DNA from: JBEKCB01 sp052139675 | GTDB lineage: Bacteria; Planctomycetota; Brocadiia; CAIUPP01 | Length of the DNA stretch: 64,000 nt | NCBI GenBank assembly: GCA_052139675.1 | Contig: JBKQWE010000026.1 | Location: 8,510-72,509, forward strand | Reading direction: 5' to 3' | Shown here: piece after piece, positions 9,142-17,402 of the stretch | Layout: every line of letters begins with the position of its first letter | Position numbering within the stretch: the stretch's first letter is position 1 | Program-made: the position numbers and the translations under genes | The notes under the pieces: model-generated | The model's database searches: none | What the model was told of the DNA's origin: nothing | What the model saw: only the letters and a program-made list of their open reading frames with translations

Positions 9142-9990
9142 TCATGCTCCGCCTCGCCTGCGACAACGCTGCAACACGAGGGTGGGACACTGTTCCCCCA
9201 GTTCGTAGGATGGCGTTTTCACGCTGCGGACTTTGAATCCGCCAGGGGCGCCGCAGAACATTTCGCTCACTTGGCCGACCGAAGCGAAACAGTACCGCGC
9301 CTTCGATCCGCGGTAGGCCTCGATCGCCCGCGCGTGCTCCGGCGTCCATCCGATTCTCGATGCCAGCGCTTCCAGGTCAGGCACAGCCTTGTGGAACCTC
9401 CGCCAGATCGCACCGAGCTCCACTCCTGCCGACGCGCTTTCCAGCAGAGACATGCCCAGCCGCAGCTTAAGGATGTTCAGGCTGGTCACTTTTCCATCCA
9501 GCAGGTCTCCAAGGACCGTCTCGGGCGACTCCCGCTGCGCCGGCGGCACGAAAAGGCGCAGTATGCACAGGCCCTCGTCGGCCAGGAGATTGCGAAGAAT
9601 GCAAACCAGCCGCTGTTGATCCTCCGGGTAGGCGATCAGGTGCAGACCGCCGTCGCAAAGGGCGATGTCGCGCGACGCATTCGGCAACGACAGGGTCAGC
9701 CAGTCCGCGCACTGAACGGCTTGCCTGGGTCCAAGCCATTCGCTGTCAATCATCGCCTGCGTCCGATCCACCGCAAGAACGTCCGTCCCCTTCGGCCAGG
9801 GAAGCCGGTACAACTCGGGCGTCACGCCGAGGATCAGCACGCGCGGCGCGCCTCGATGCCGGGCCCATTCCTCCACAGCTTCCCAACAAAAGCCGAGATC
9901 CTCTGCCACAGGTCGCAACGGAGGGCCGACCTGCCGCCGGTGCGGGGCCATCGCGGACCAATTGCCCGTTCTATCGCGCTCAGATTGCAT
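9142..9990 (-). CDS. Class I SAM-dependent methyltransferase
   Basis: About 282 aa from ATG 9990; an in-frame GTG at 10002 and ATG at 9951 are alternatives, and none has a clear ribosome site. The methyltransferase core reads RVLILGVTPELYRLPWPKG (SAM-binding strand and loop), DVLAVDRTQAMID (acidic ribose-binding residue), VQCADWLTLSLP and DIALCDGGLHLIAYPEDQ (motif IV region). The helical C-terminal half may bind substrate (SLLESASAGVELGAIWRRF). Target unknown. First gene of the cassette with the ATP-grasp and O-methyltransferase genes. Confidence 0.78.
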   Translation of the reverse strand: MQSERDRTGNWSAMAPHRRQVGPPLRPVAEDLGFCWEAVEEWARHRGAPRVLILGVTPELYRLPWPKGTDVLAVDRTQAMIDSEWLGPRQAVQCADWLTLSLPNASRDIALCDGGLHLIAYPEDQQRLVCILRNLLADEGLCILRLFVPPAQRESPETVLGDLLDGKVTSLNILKLRLGMSLLESASAGVELGAIWRRFHKAVPDLEALASRIGWTPEHARAIEAYRGSKARYCFASVGQVSEMFCGAPGGFKVRSVKTPSYELGEQCPTLVLQRCRRRGGA

Positions 9991-10117
9991 GCAAAGCCCC
10001 ACGGCCCGCCATAAACCCCATTCTATGGGCGTTACGCGCCCGTATGCATATCCGGGTTGCCGGCGTCGGGCGGATACTGCAACGCGACTTCGGCCGGATG
10101 ATCAACGTCCTGACGGC

Positions 10118-11173
10118 CTATCGGATCGCGACCGCTCTTCCCTTCGCCGCCGAGGCGTATATGGCGTCGGTGATCTGCTGGACGACCAGCGCCTGCTCGA
10201 GCGAGGTCTTCGGCGCGCGCCCCTCGCGGATGGCCGCCGCGAAGTCCTGGACCGGGCTATGGAGAGGATTATCCCACGTTTCCTCGCCCTGCCAGAGCGT
10301 GCGAGTGGAAACGCCCGTCTCCGGAGAAGACTCGTCGGCGAGGATTTTCTTCTCGCGCGCCGGGATCATGTGCAGGCGCAGGGACGCCTTCGAGCCGACG
10401 ATGCGCCAGGAGTCCTCGGTCGCCGCCGCGCAGTACTCGCCGCGCTCGAACGAGATCATCTCTCCGCCCTCGCAGCGGATCATGGAGGCGAAATACGTCT
10501 CCGCGTCGGAGCCGGGCGCCACGTGCGACAGAAGCTCCGGCGCAATCGTCCAGGTCTGCGCGAGGACGATGCTCGGCTTCAGCGTCCATCCGCACAGGCC
10601 CAGCAGATAGTCCAGGTCGTAGCAGCCCCAGTTCACCAGGATGCCGCCGCCGTTGAGGCTCTTGATCAGCCGCCAGGCCGGCGGCGCGCCCTTGGGCGTC
10701 CCATGGTCCGGTCCGATGCAGCGGCACTGCACCGCGCGGATCGTCCCCAGCGCGCCGGAGGCGATGTACTGCGCGGCCGCCTGGGCCGACGGCTGGAACC
10801 GCATGCGCGACGAGCAGCACCCGGCCACGAGAGCACCCCGCGCGGCGATCAGCTTCCTCACTTCGCGCGAGTTCATCGCCACCGGCTTTTCCGTCAGCAC
10901 GTGCTTGCCCCGGGCGAAGGCCTTCAGCGCGAGCTTCATCCGCGGCGCCGCGGGAACCGCCAGCACCACCGCTTCGATGCGTTTGTCCTTCAGCAGCGCC
11001 TTGGCGTTCGTGTAAACCGTCGGCACTCCGAAGGCCGCCGCCGTCTGCCTGGCCGTCTCCTCGCGCACGTCGGCCACCGCGACCACCTCGATCAGCGGCG
11101 AGGCCTTCGCCGCTTTCAGATGATGTTGCGCAATCACGCCGCAGCCGATCACTCCAAGCCGTACGGGATCCAT
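10118..11173 (-). CDS. Gfo/Idh/MocA-family NAD(P)-dependent oxidoreductase
   Basis: 351 aa. An N-terminal Rossmann domain (RLGVIGCGVIAQHHLKAAK, then VVAVADVREETA) binds NAD(P). The family marker EKP occurs in HVLTEKPVAMN (~residue 95). The C-terminal alpha/beta domain contains GGGILVNWGCYDLDYLLGL, where family members place the catalytic His/Asp; here the usual D-x-x-x-H is replaced by N-W-G-C-Y-D. These enzymes oxidise or reduce sugars, inositols or their derivatives. The gene stands alone on the leftward strand between the methyltransferase cassette and the YfhO-like gene (75 bp from the latter). Confidence 0.88.
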   Translation of the reverse strand: MDPVRLGVIGCGVIAQHHLKAAKASPLIEVVAVADVREETARQTAAAFGVPTVYTNAKALLKDKRIEAVVLAVPAAPRMKLALKAFARGKHVLTEKPVAMNSREVRKLIAARGALVAGCCSSRMRFQPSAQAAAQYIASGALGTIRAVQCRCIGPDHGTPKGAPPAWRLIKSLNGGGILVNWGCYDLDYLLGLCGWTLKPSIVLAQTWTIAPELLSHVAPGSDAETYFASMIRCEGGEMISFERGEYCAAATEDSWRIVGSKASLRLHMIPAREKKILADESSPETGVSTRTLWQGEETWDNPLHSPVQDFAAAIREGRAPKTSLEQALVVQQITDAIYASAAKGRAVAIR

Positions 11174-11248
11174 GATCTCGCCTTTCTATGTGAATTTTCC
11201 AGGCAGGGGCCGGCGAAGGTCACATTGTGACGATTGAAGCTACCCTCG

Positions 11249-13681
11249 TCAAGCGTCCCGCCGACGCCTCCGCGCCCGCATGTGCGATAAAATCAGCAGC
11301 GCGACCGCGAGGCATCCGGCCGCGCTCACGGCCGCGCCAAAGCGGAAGCTCGCGGGCCTGTAAAGGAACCGGATTTCATGCGCGCCTTCGGGAACCGCCA
11401 CTGCGCGCATGACGTAATTCGCCTCCAGGATTTTCGCCGGGCGGCCGTCCACCGTCGCCTGCCAGCCCGGGTAGAAAAGGTCGCTCAGCACCAGCAGCGC
11501 CGGCGCGGCGGCCCGGACTTGGATGTCCACGCGCGCCGGCTCGTACCGCACGATCTCCGGCGCGGCCTCCGCCGCCGGCGGTTCGGCGATGGCGCAGCCG
11601 GGATCCTCCTCGAAGAGGGCCATTTTCCTGTAATCGAACCGCGAGAGCAGCGCCAGCACGTCCATGCTGTCGCGTCTCACGGCATAGTGATGGACCAGCC
11701 AGGCGCGCGGCCAGGGATTGGGCATTTCGTCAATCCGGATCTGCGAATCCTGGTAGATTGTGCGGAGGCCCTCGATCGGCAGCTTCGGGCCGGAAGCGTA
11801 CGCGACGATGTAGCGCAGGTCGAGCATCCGCAACGGCGCCTGGAAGCTGTAAATGGAATAGGGGCTGAGCAGCCCGCGCTTCATCTGATCGTAGAATTCC
11901 TTGCCCTGCAGCGACCAGAAGACGTCGTGGAACCGCGCCGGGGCATTCGGCTGAACGCCCTCGATGCAGGCGAGACGGTGCCTCATGCCCTCGCACGGCG
12001 GCAGCTCGAAGCAGCCGCCGCGCCAGAAGCGGAACGGTTCCGGCCTGGTCGCGAGGAACTCCAGGGCGCCCGGCGAGAGATCGTCCTCGCGCGGGTCGAA
12101 GGTCGCCAGGTATCGCTCTCCGAAACTCCAGGCGTCCATCGCCACCAGCAGCAGCAGCGCCGCGGCGATCCAGCCCGATTTAACCCGTGCCGACCGCGCG
12201 ATCCGGATCAGGGCCGCCAGCGCGCCGAGGAAGAGTCCTCCCAGCAGCACGCTCACCCCGGCGACCTCCATCGCCGCCAGCTTGAAGTCCGCCGTCGGCG
12301 TCCATCCGTGAAGATACACGCGCTCACTGGGCGCGACATTGAGCATGGCGTCCATGAATCCCATCCATGCCGCCCGGCCGAACCCGACTCCCGAACACAG
12401 CGCCCCGCCGGCGAGCATCAGCAGCATCGCCAGGCAAGCCAATATCCACATCCCGCGACCGTCAGCCCGCGCGATGCCTGGCTCCGGCTCCGCAGCCGAT
12501 GCCGCGATGCCGTCCGCGCCGAGGCCCGCCAAGAGGCCAATGAAGAGACTGGCCGGACACAGCCATCGCGCCTGCGCCCGGAACAGGTCGAAGCCCGGGA
12601 GCAGCCCGAAAAACAACGCATCCCCGGTCATGGCCAGCAGCAGGCAGATCAGCGCGATGCAGCCGGGCAGGAACGCCCTTCCGCGCCTGCCGCGGAGAAG
12701 CGCGATGAACGCCAACCCGATCGCGACGACGCCGACATACGGCGACATCTCCCAGATGTTCCATCGTCCCCAGTACCGCACGCCGACGTCGTTCCCGAAA
12801 ATGTCCGGCACGAGGAAGCTCATCAGCCCTTCCGGCACGAACGCGTACTGCCTGACCCAGCCGTAGCTGAGCTGGCCCCGGCGCGCGGAGGCGGAGAAGA
12901 GTTCCAGCGCCGGCATCAACTGCACGCCCGCCAGCGCCGACCCGAGCACGTAGATCAGCGCGAAGCTTCCGACGACCCGCGCCGCGCCGCGCAAGCCGAG
13001 TTCGGGCCGCTGCCACAGCCGACCGCCCAGGTACAGCACGGCGGCGAGCCCGCCGTAGAAGGCGTATTGCGGATTTCCGCCGAACCACTCCATCGCCACT
13101 GCCGCCGCGCCGAGCGCGATCGCGAGCGGATGAGAGTCACCGCTGACGAGCATCTCCACGCAGAGCAGGACGCACGGAATCCACGGCATCATCGCCAGGA
13201 AGTCCCAATGCCCCGCGTAAACGTGCAGGATCTGCGGCGCGCCGAATACGTACGTTGCCGCGGCGACGACTGCGCCGACCCACCTCAGCCCGAACCGCCG
13301 CGCCCAGAGATACGTGAAGAGGCCCGACAGAAACAGGTTGAGGATGATCCCCAGGTTGATCGCGAGGCACAGCGGCAGCACGGCGCAAAACCAGTTCGTC
13401 GGGTAGAACATCGCCGATTGCAGGCTGGCGACGAAGGGCATCCCGAGAAATTCGTATGGGTTCCAGAGCGGGAACCGCCCGGCGCGGACCTCGCCGAAGC
13501 CGTACGCGCGCGCGCCGTAGAACCAGTTCTGCGCATCCGAGCCGGCCAGCCCCAGGCATCGTTCGCCCGACTGCGCCAGCACGCCGGAAAAGAAGATCAG
13601 CAGGAAAATGAGGAAACCGGCCAGGACATAGCAGTCCCGGCGGTCCAGCTTAGAATAACCGCTCGCGGAAAGTGGAGGCAC
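11249..13681 (-). CDS. YfhO-like multi-spanning membrane protein
   Basis: 810 aa from a GTG start. About a dozen hydrophobic segments are visible, for example CYVLAGFLIFLLIFFSGVL, LCLAINLGIILNLFLSGLF, FALIYVLGSALAGVQLM, GVVAIGLAFIALL and ALICLLLAMTGDALFFGLL. The first extracytoplasmic loop contains GRFPLWNPYEFLGMPF, typical of YfhO/GT-C-fold proteins. The C-terminal soluble part has a beta-sandwich signature LSDLFYPGWQATVDGRP followed by a last membrane helix. YfhO relatives act with lipid-linked sugars in the modification of cell-surface glycopolymers; the exact reaction here is not known. The M24-like gene diverges from it across 174 bp. Confidence 0.85.
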   Translation of the reverse strand: MPPLSASGYSKLDRRDCYVLAGFLIFLLIFFSGVLAQSGERCLGLAGSDAQNWFYGARAYGFGEVRAGRFPLWNPYEFLGMPFVASLQSAMFYPTNWFCAVLPLCLAINLGIILNLFLSGLFTYLWARRFGLRWVGAVVAAATYVFGAPQILHVYAGHWDFLAMMPWIPCVLLCVEMLVSGDSHPLAIALGAAAVAMEWFGGNPQYAFYGGLAAVLYLGGRLWQRPELGLRGAARVVGSFALIYVLGSALAGVQLMPALELFSASARRGQLSYGWVRQYAFVPEGLMSFLVPDIFGNDVGVRYWGRWNIWEMSPYVGVVAIGLAFIALLRGRRGRAFLPGCIALICLLLAMTGDALFFGLLPGFDLFRAQARWLCPASLFIGLLAGLGADGIAASAAEPEPGIARADGRGMWILACLAMLLMLAGGALCSGVGFGRAAWMGFMDAMLNVAPSERVYLHGWTPTADFKLAAMEVAGVSVLLGGLFLGALAALIRIARSARVKSGWIAAALLLLVAMDAWSFGERYLATFDPREDDLSPGALEFLATRPEPFRFWRGGCFELPPCEGMRHRLACIEGVQPNAPARFHDVFWSLQGKEFYDQMKRGLLSPYSIYSFQAPLRMLDLRYIVAYASGPKLPIEGLRTIYQDSQIRIDEMPNPWPRAWLVHHYAVRRDSMDVLALLSRFDYRKMALFEEDPGCAIAEPPAAEAAPEIVRYEPARVDIQVRAAAPALLVLSDLFYPGWQATVDGRPAKILEANYVMRAVAVPEGAHEIRFLYRPASFRFGAAVSAAGCLAVALLILSHMRARRRRRDA

Positions 13682-13786
13682 GGTACCTGGTCCGGGTGGC
13701 TAGGAACGTAAAACTCGGCGACCGTTTGCAGGACTCTACCACGAGGCGCTGACAACCGCAACAGGGCCCGCCCGAGGCGGAAATTC

Positions 13787-13815
13787 TTGACACTTCGCAT
13801 GCGCGGGGTTATATA
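13787..13815 (+). promoter_or_regulatory. Sigma-70-type promoter for the M24-like gene
   Basis: A perfect -35 TTGACA (13787-13792) and -10 TATATA (13810-13815) are separated by 17 bp. Transcription would begin near 13822, giving a leader of about 34 bases before ATG 13856. Confidence 0.75.
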
Positions 13816-13855
13816 GGCGCGGGAATCCGCCTGAGTGTTTCCCTTGGAGATTCGC

Positions 13856-15328
13856 ATGGCTGAGTCCTTCGCCGAGAAGCTCCGCAAGCTGGAAATCATC
13901 GTGGAAAATGCGCCCGCGATCGAGAGGCGCTACGGCATCTCGCGCGAGGAGTTCGTCGCCCGTCGCCGGACGGTCTGGCGAGCCGTCCAGGCCGAGGCCG
14001 CCGTTGACGTGGCCTTCGCCTTCTCCGACGAGCACTACAGCGGCGAGGTCCCCTATCTCGGCGGGAACACCAATTACTCCATTGAACAGGTCGCCTTCGG
14101 CCTCGGCCCCGACGCGTTCCGCTCCGGCATCATCGCCGGCTTCGAGGGCGTCTACGTCGCCGGCCAGCTTGCCCCGCGCGCGGGCGTGGCCGTCTATCCG
14201 ACGGAATCGCTCCAACTCGCCGACGAGAAGTACCCGGTCGAAGGCTTCTCCCTCAAGGACATCCTGCACAAAATCGCCGGAAAAGAGCCGCGCCGCATCG
14301 GACTGCTGACGCCGCGCCAGGTCATTCCCGAAGGCGTGGTCGCCCATCTCGAAAGCCTCGTCGGGCCGCAGAACGTCGTGGACGTGCAGCGCCCCTTCCA
14401 ACAGGTCAAGAACCTCAAGTCCGATGCGGAGATGAAGCTTCTGGCGGACGCCGCCTATGTCTCTTCGCTGGCATTGCGCGCGATGCTCGCGGTGGCCGAG
14501 CCGGGGATGGACGAGACGCAAGTGGCCGCCTTCGGGGACGTGCTCGCCAAGTGGATGGGTTGCGAGCGCAAAGGGTTCGAGACCATCGTCGGCTCCGACA
14601 GCGCGTGCGTCACCATGATCGGCCCGGCCTTGAACCGACCGATCCAGTCGGGCGCGCCCTTGCACCTGGGCGCCTCCTACAAGCGCGACGGCTTGACCGC
14701 CTGCGTTCGCCGGAGCGTATTTTCTTCCGCCGGCATTCCGCCCTGCCAGGTCTATTTCCGCGACCTGGTCGAGGCCGCCTTCCGCGTGGGATTCGACGCC
14801 TATGTGAAGGTGGTCCGAAATCGCCAGCCCGCCAGGCGCCAGGAGCAGGCCCTGGTGGACTTCTTCAATGAACACACTCACGAAGCTTTAGAGGTCGTCC
14901 GGCGGGAGTTCGGCGAAGACGCGGCCCGGCGAGTCCACGCCCACCTGCACGAGGCGCTCGCCGGCATCGGCCCGGGCCTGTCGAGATTGAAACCGTACAC
15001 CGGCACCCACAATGCCGGCTATACGGAATGCCAGGAGTTCTACGGGGCGATCACCCTCGAATCGGAAAGTCCCCTGGATGAGCAGGTCGTCACCATGCTC
15101 GACGTGGCTCTCCGCGGCCGCAGCAGCCGATGGACCGGGAGCGAGTTCGAGCCGGTCCTGCCGGGATTCGACTACTGGGTGGTGGAAGACACGCTGGGCA
15201 AGTACGGGACCGCCGTCAGGAACCTGACCGGCGAGCTGCAACCGGATGGAGAACTGGTAGCCGCCGCGGGCCGGATCCCCGTCAACGTTCAGCCCTTGCT
15301 GGGCAACGTCGCGGAATTCGTCCGATAA
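13856..15328 (+). CDS. M24-like (pita-bread fold) protein, probably catalytically degenerate
   Basis: 490 aa from ATG 13856, with TTGGAGA as ribosome site; the frame is open seven codons further upstream. The order of blocks matches creatinase/Xaa-Pro-peptidase proteins. An N-terminal domain ends in IGLLTPRQVIPEGVVAHLE, the linker is VKNLKSDAEMKLLADAAYVS, and the C-terminal domain contains FETIVGSDSACVTMIGP, HLGASYKRDGLTACVRR, YTGTHNAGYTECQEFYGAI and EQVVTMLDVAL. Active M24 enzymes bind two metals through D, D, H, E, E. In the expected first motif (D-x-G-x... D-x-x-R) this protein has HLGASYKRDGLTACVRR, and the usual GHGIG and E-P-G metal motifs are not visible. It may therefore be a binding protein or have a changed activity. 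It stands alone, opposite to its neighbours. Confidence 0.78.
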   Translation: MAESFAEKLRKLEIIVENAPAIERRYGISREEFVARRRTVWRAVQAEAAVDVAFAFSDEHYSGEVPYLGGNTNYSIEQVAFGLGPDAFRSGIIAGFEGVYVAGQLAPRAGVAVYPTESLQLADEKYPVEGFSLKDILHKIAGKEPRRIGLLTPRQVIPEGVVAHLESLVGPQNVVDVQRPFQQVKNLKSDAEMKLLADAAYVSSLALRAMLAVAEPGMDETQVAAFGDVLAKWMGCERKGFETIVGSDSACVTMIGPALNRPIQSGAPLHLGASYKRDGLTACVRRSVFSSAGIPPCQVYFRDLVEAAFRVGFDAYVKVVRNRQPARRQEQALVDFFNEHTHEALEVVRREFGEDAARRVHAHLHEALAGIGPGLSRLKPYTGTHNAGYTECQEFYGAITLESESPLDEQVVTMLDVALRGRSSRWTGSEFEPVLPGFDYWVVEDTLGKYGTAVRNLTGELQPDGELVAAAGRIPVNVQPLLGNVAEFVR

Positions 15329-15343
15329 GCCGTCCGCGGTCGC

Positions 15344-16618
15344 TCACCGGCCGGCTTCGGAAGTTCTTCCGTAGCGCGCGACCCATTCCGGCGTGCCGGC
15401 CAGGCCGCCCCAACCGGCCGGATCATGGTTGGCTTCAAAGATCTTCCGCAGCGTCGGGTCATAAGGCGCCAGGGCGGTCCAGAGCACGCCCGGCCCATTG
15501 GCCCATCGCGGGTCGGGCTTTTCGCCGTCAATCCGCTGGAACTTTGCGCCCTTGATTTGCTGGTTCCACATGAAGTCCCGATTGGTGGCGATGAGGCGGG
15601 CGATGTCCTCTTTCGTGAAGACCAGGCCGTGCTCGTACGCCGCCACGATCCCTGCGACATCCGCCGAGTAGTATCCGCCGTTCGGGTGCACGCCCACCCA
15701 GTGCTTGAGAGAGCCATCCGCCTTGTGGTCCCACGGCCCGGCCGGATCCCAGTAGTCCCAGACGAAGTACTTGCCGTCGTCGCGGAGCTTCATGCGGGAC
15801 CTCTGCACGCGCTCCCACTTCTCGGCGCGCTCCAGGTAGATGGCCTTGTGCGTCACGTCGTGCATGGCGAGGAGCCACAGGACGATCTGGTTCTCCTTGT
15901 TATCCGGCAGGGAGATGCCGCCCTTGTTTCTCTCCTCGTATCCCTCGGTCCACTTGCCGGTCTTGGGGTCAAGCCCGACGCGCGGGGTGACGTAGAGGCC
16001 GCCTTCCTTCGTCTCGCGCCAAGCGCCGCGCGCGTCCCATTTCTCGAACGTCCGATCGGAAAGCCGAAGGTATTCCTCGGCCTTGGCGCCGTATTTTTCC
16101 TTCAGGGCGGGCGTCTTGAGAATCTCGCCGGCCATCAGCACCAGCGGGCGAAGGAACATTTCCTCGCCCAACTGGCTGTCCGTAATGGTGTCGGCGCCTT
16201 CGATGCCGGCCTGGCTTTGCTCGCTCGCGAAGTTCTTGGGCCAGCCGATATAGCCGTCCGGCTCCTTCACGCCGCGCTTGACGACGGAGTCGCCCCAATC
16301 TATCAGCCGGTCCACCCATTCGCGGTCGCCGGTCGCCATGTAGCCGTAGTAGAAGCCGTCGAGGAACGGAGTGACAAGCCAGCCGATCTCCTCGCCCATT
16401 TCCTTGTCGCAATAGCGGTTCCGGCTGTCGCTGATGATGTTCTGCTTCCACCGCTGCATCCACTCCTTGGCGAGCGCCGGATCCATGGCGGGTCCCGCCG
16501 GAGCGGCAATTCCTGCTGCCGCGTCCTTCGTCTGGCCCTGGGCGATCGAAAAGCCGCACGGAAGAATCCACGCGAGGAGCAGCCCGCAGATCGCGCCGGA
16601 ATACAGTCTACCTGACAT
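15344..16618 (-). CDS. Secreted protein, family copy B1
   Basis: 424 aa from ATG 16618, with AAAGGG upstream. The signal peptide spans residues 1-28 (core ICGLLLAWILPCGFSIAQGQ). Type B blocks are MDPALAKEWMQRWKQNI, GYMATGDREWVDRLIDWGDS, KRGVKEPDGYIGWP, LRPLVLMAGEILKTPALKEK, YFVWDYWDPAGPWDHKADGS, LKHWVGVHPNGGYY, YEHGLVFTKEDIARLIATNR and APYDPTLRKIFEANHDPAGW. They line up with the type A copies at the window start, so all six are one family. Helix-rich, alpha/alpha-toroid-like; the conserved W, D and H residues in the DPAGPWD / HWVGVHPNGG stretch are the best candidates for an active or binding site. It converges with the M24-like gene (15 bp between stops). Function unknown. Confidence 0.87.
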   Translation of the reverse strand: MSGRLYSGAICGLLLAWILPCGFSIAQGQTKDAAAGIAAPAGPAMDPALAKEWMQRWKQNIISDSRNRYCDKEMGEEIGWLVTPFLDGFYYGYMATGDREWVDRLIDWGDSVVKRGVKEPDGYIGWPKNFASEQSQAGIEGADTITDSQLGEEMFLRPLVLMAGEILKTPALKEKYGAKAEEYLRLSDRTFEKWDARGAWRETKEGGLYVTPRVGLDPKTGKWTEGYEERNKGGISLPDNKENQIVLWLLAMHDVTHKAIYLERAEKWERVQRSRMKLRDDGKYFVWDYWDPAGPWDHKADGSLKHWVGVHPNGGYYSADVAGIVAAYEHGLVFTKEDIARLIATNRDFMWNQQIKGAKFQRIDGEKPDPRWANGPGVLWTALAPYDPTLRKIFEANHDPAGWGGLAGTPEWVARYGRTSEAGR

Positions 16619-16683
16619 ATTGGCCCTTTCAAAAGTGCTGAAGACGGAGCAATTTACCTCGGCCTCGAATCCCGCTTAGCTCG

Positions 16684-16789
16684 TGACGCGGTGTCATTCC
16701 GAGCGGAGCGAGGAATCTCACACGCAGCGCATCGCAACGTTCTATGGTGTGAGACCTTTCGCTGCGCTCAAGGTGACTTTCATAACGTG
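16684..16789 (+). repeat. Dispersed palindromic (MITE-like) repeat, copy 1
   Basis: Shares GACGCGGT-TCATTCCGAGCG and GAGCGAGGAATCTCA.ACGCAGC on the left, and GTGAGACC.TTCGCTGCGCTCA.GGTGAC on the right, with copies at 37.5 and 56.7 kb. The arms are mutually complementary around the AGCGNAGCG cores and can fold. It lies between secreted-family copy B1 and hydC. The right end (after 16775) diverges from the other two copies. Confidence 0.75.
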
Positions 16790-16856
16790 TGTACTGAACA
16801 CTACATTACGCTCGTCTGTGAGTATCACAAGGCCGCGACCAAGTCAACCGCCGCCT

Positions 16857-17402
16857 TCACCCCGCGGCCTTTTTCTCGGCCGCCTTCGCGCGGTACTTCG
16901 CCAGCAGCACCGGCACCTGCTCGGGCGTCATGCGGCCGTGGACCTCGTTGTCCACCATCACGACGGGCGCAAGGCCGCAGGTGCCCAGGCAGCGGGCGGC
17001 TTCGAGGGTGAACATGCCGTCCTTGCTCGTCTCGCCGAAGTCCACGCCCAGTTCTGCCTTGAGGCGCGCCGCGATCTCGCTGCCGCCCTTGACGTAGCAC
17101 GCGGTGCCGAGGCATGCATTGATGATGAATTTGCCCGAGGGCCGCAGGCGGAAGAAATGATAGAAACTCGCGACACCCGTCACTTTCGCCGTCGGTATCT
17201 GCAGGAGTTGCGCGACGGCGTCCATCTGCGCGCGGCCGAGGTAGCCGAAGTGCCCCTGCACTTTGTGCAGCACGCTGATCAACTGGCTCTTCGGTTCGGG
17301 GCCGCGGAGCACCTCCTCAATGTACTTGACGATGGGCTCCGGCAGCGCAGCGCGGCTGACTTTTTCGACCTGGCGCCGGTTATCGGTCGAGCTCTTGATC
17401 AT
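16857..17402 (-). CDS. hydC: [FeFe]-hydrogenase subunit, NuoE-like thioredoxin-fold [2Fe-2S] protein
   Basis: 181 aa. It matches the 24-kDa NuoE/HydC family: a helical N-terminus (PEPIVKYIEEVLRGPEP, LISVLHKVQGHFGYLGRAQM) followed by a thioredoxin-like [2Fe-2S] domain. The four cysteine ligands lie in NACLGTACYVKGG (~residues 95-100) and EAARCLGTCGLAPVVMVD (~135-140). In trimeric NAD(P)-linked, often electron-bifurcating, hydrogenases this subunit passes electrons between the flavin subunit and the rest of the complex. Its start overlaps the hydA stop in ATGA (17399-17402), so the two are translationally coupled. Last gene of hydBAC. Confidence 0.93.
   Translation of the reverse strand: MIKSSTDNRRQVEKVSRAALPEPIVKYIEEVLRGPEPKSQLISVLHKVQGHFGYLGRAQMDAVAQLLQIPTAKVTGVASFYHFFRLRPSGKFIINACLGTACYVKGGSEIAARLKAELGVDFGETSKDGMFTLEAARCLGTCGLAPVVMVDNEVHGRMTPEQVPVLLAKYRAKAAEKKAAG

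Noticed and set aside
11378..13711. A 777-codon open frame antisense to the YfhO-like gene
   Set aside because: Composed mostly of Arg/Gln/Ala/His with no domain or hydrophobic pattern; a by-product of high GC opposite a clear membrane protein.
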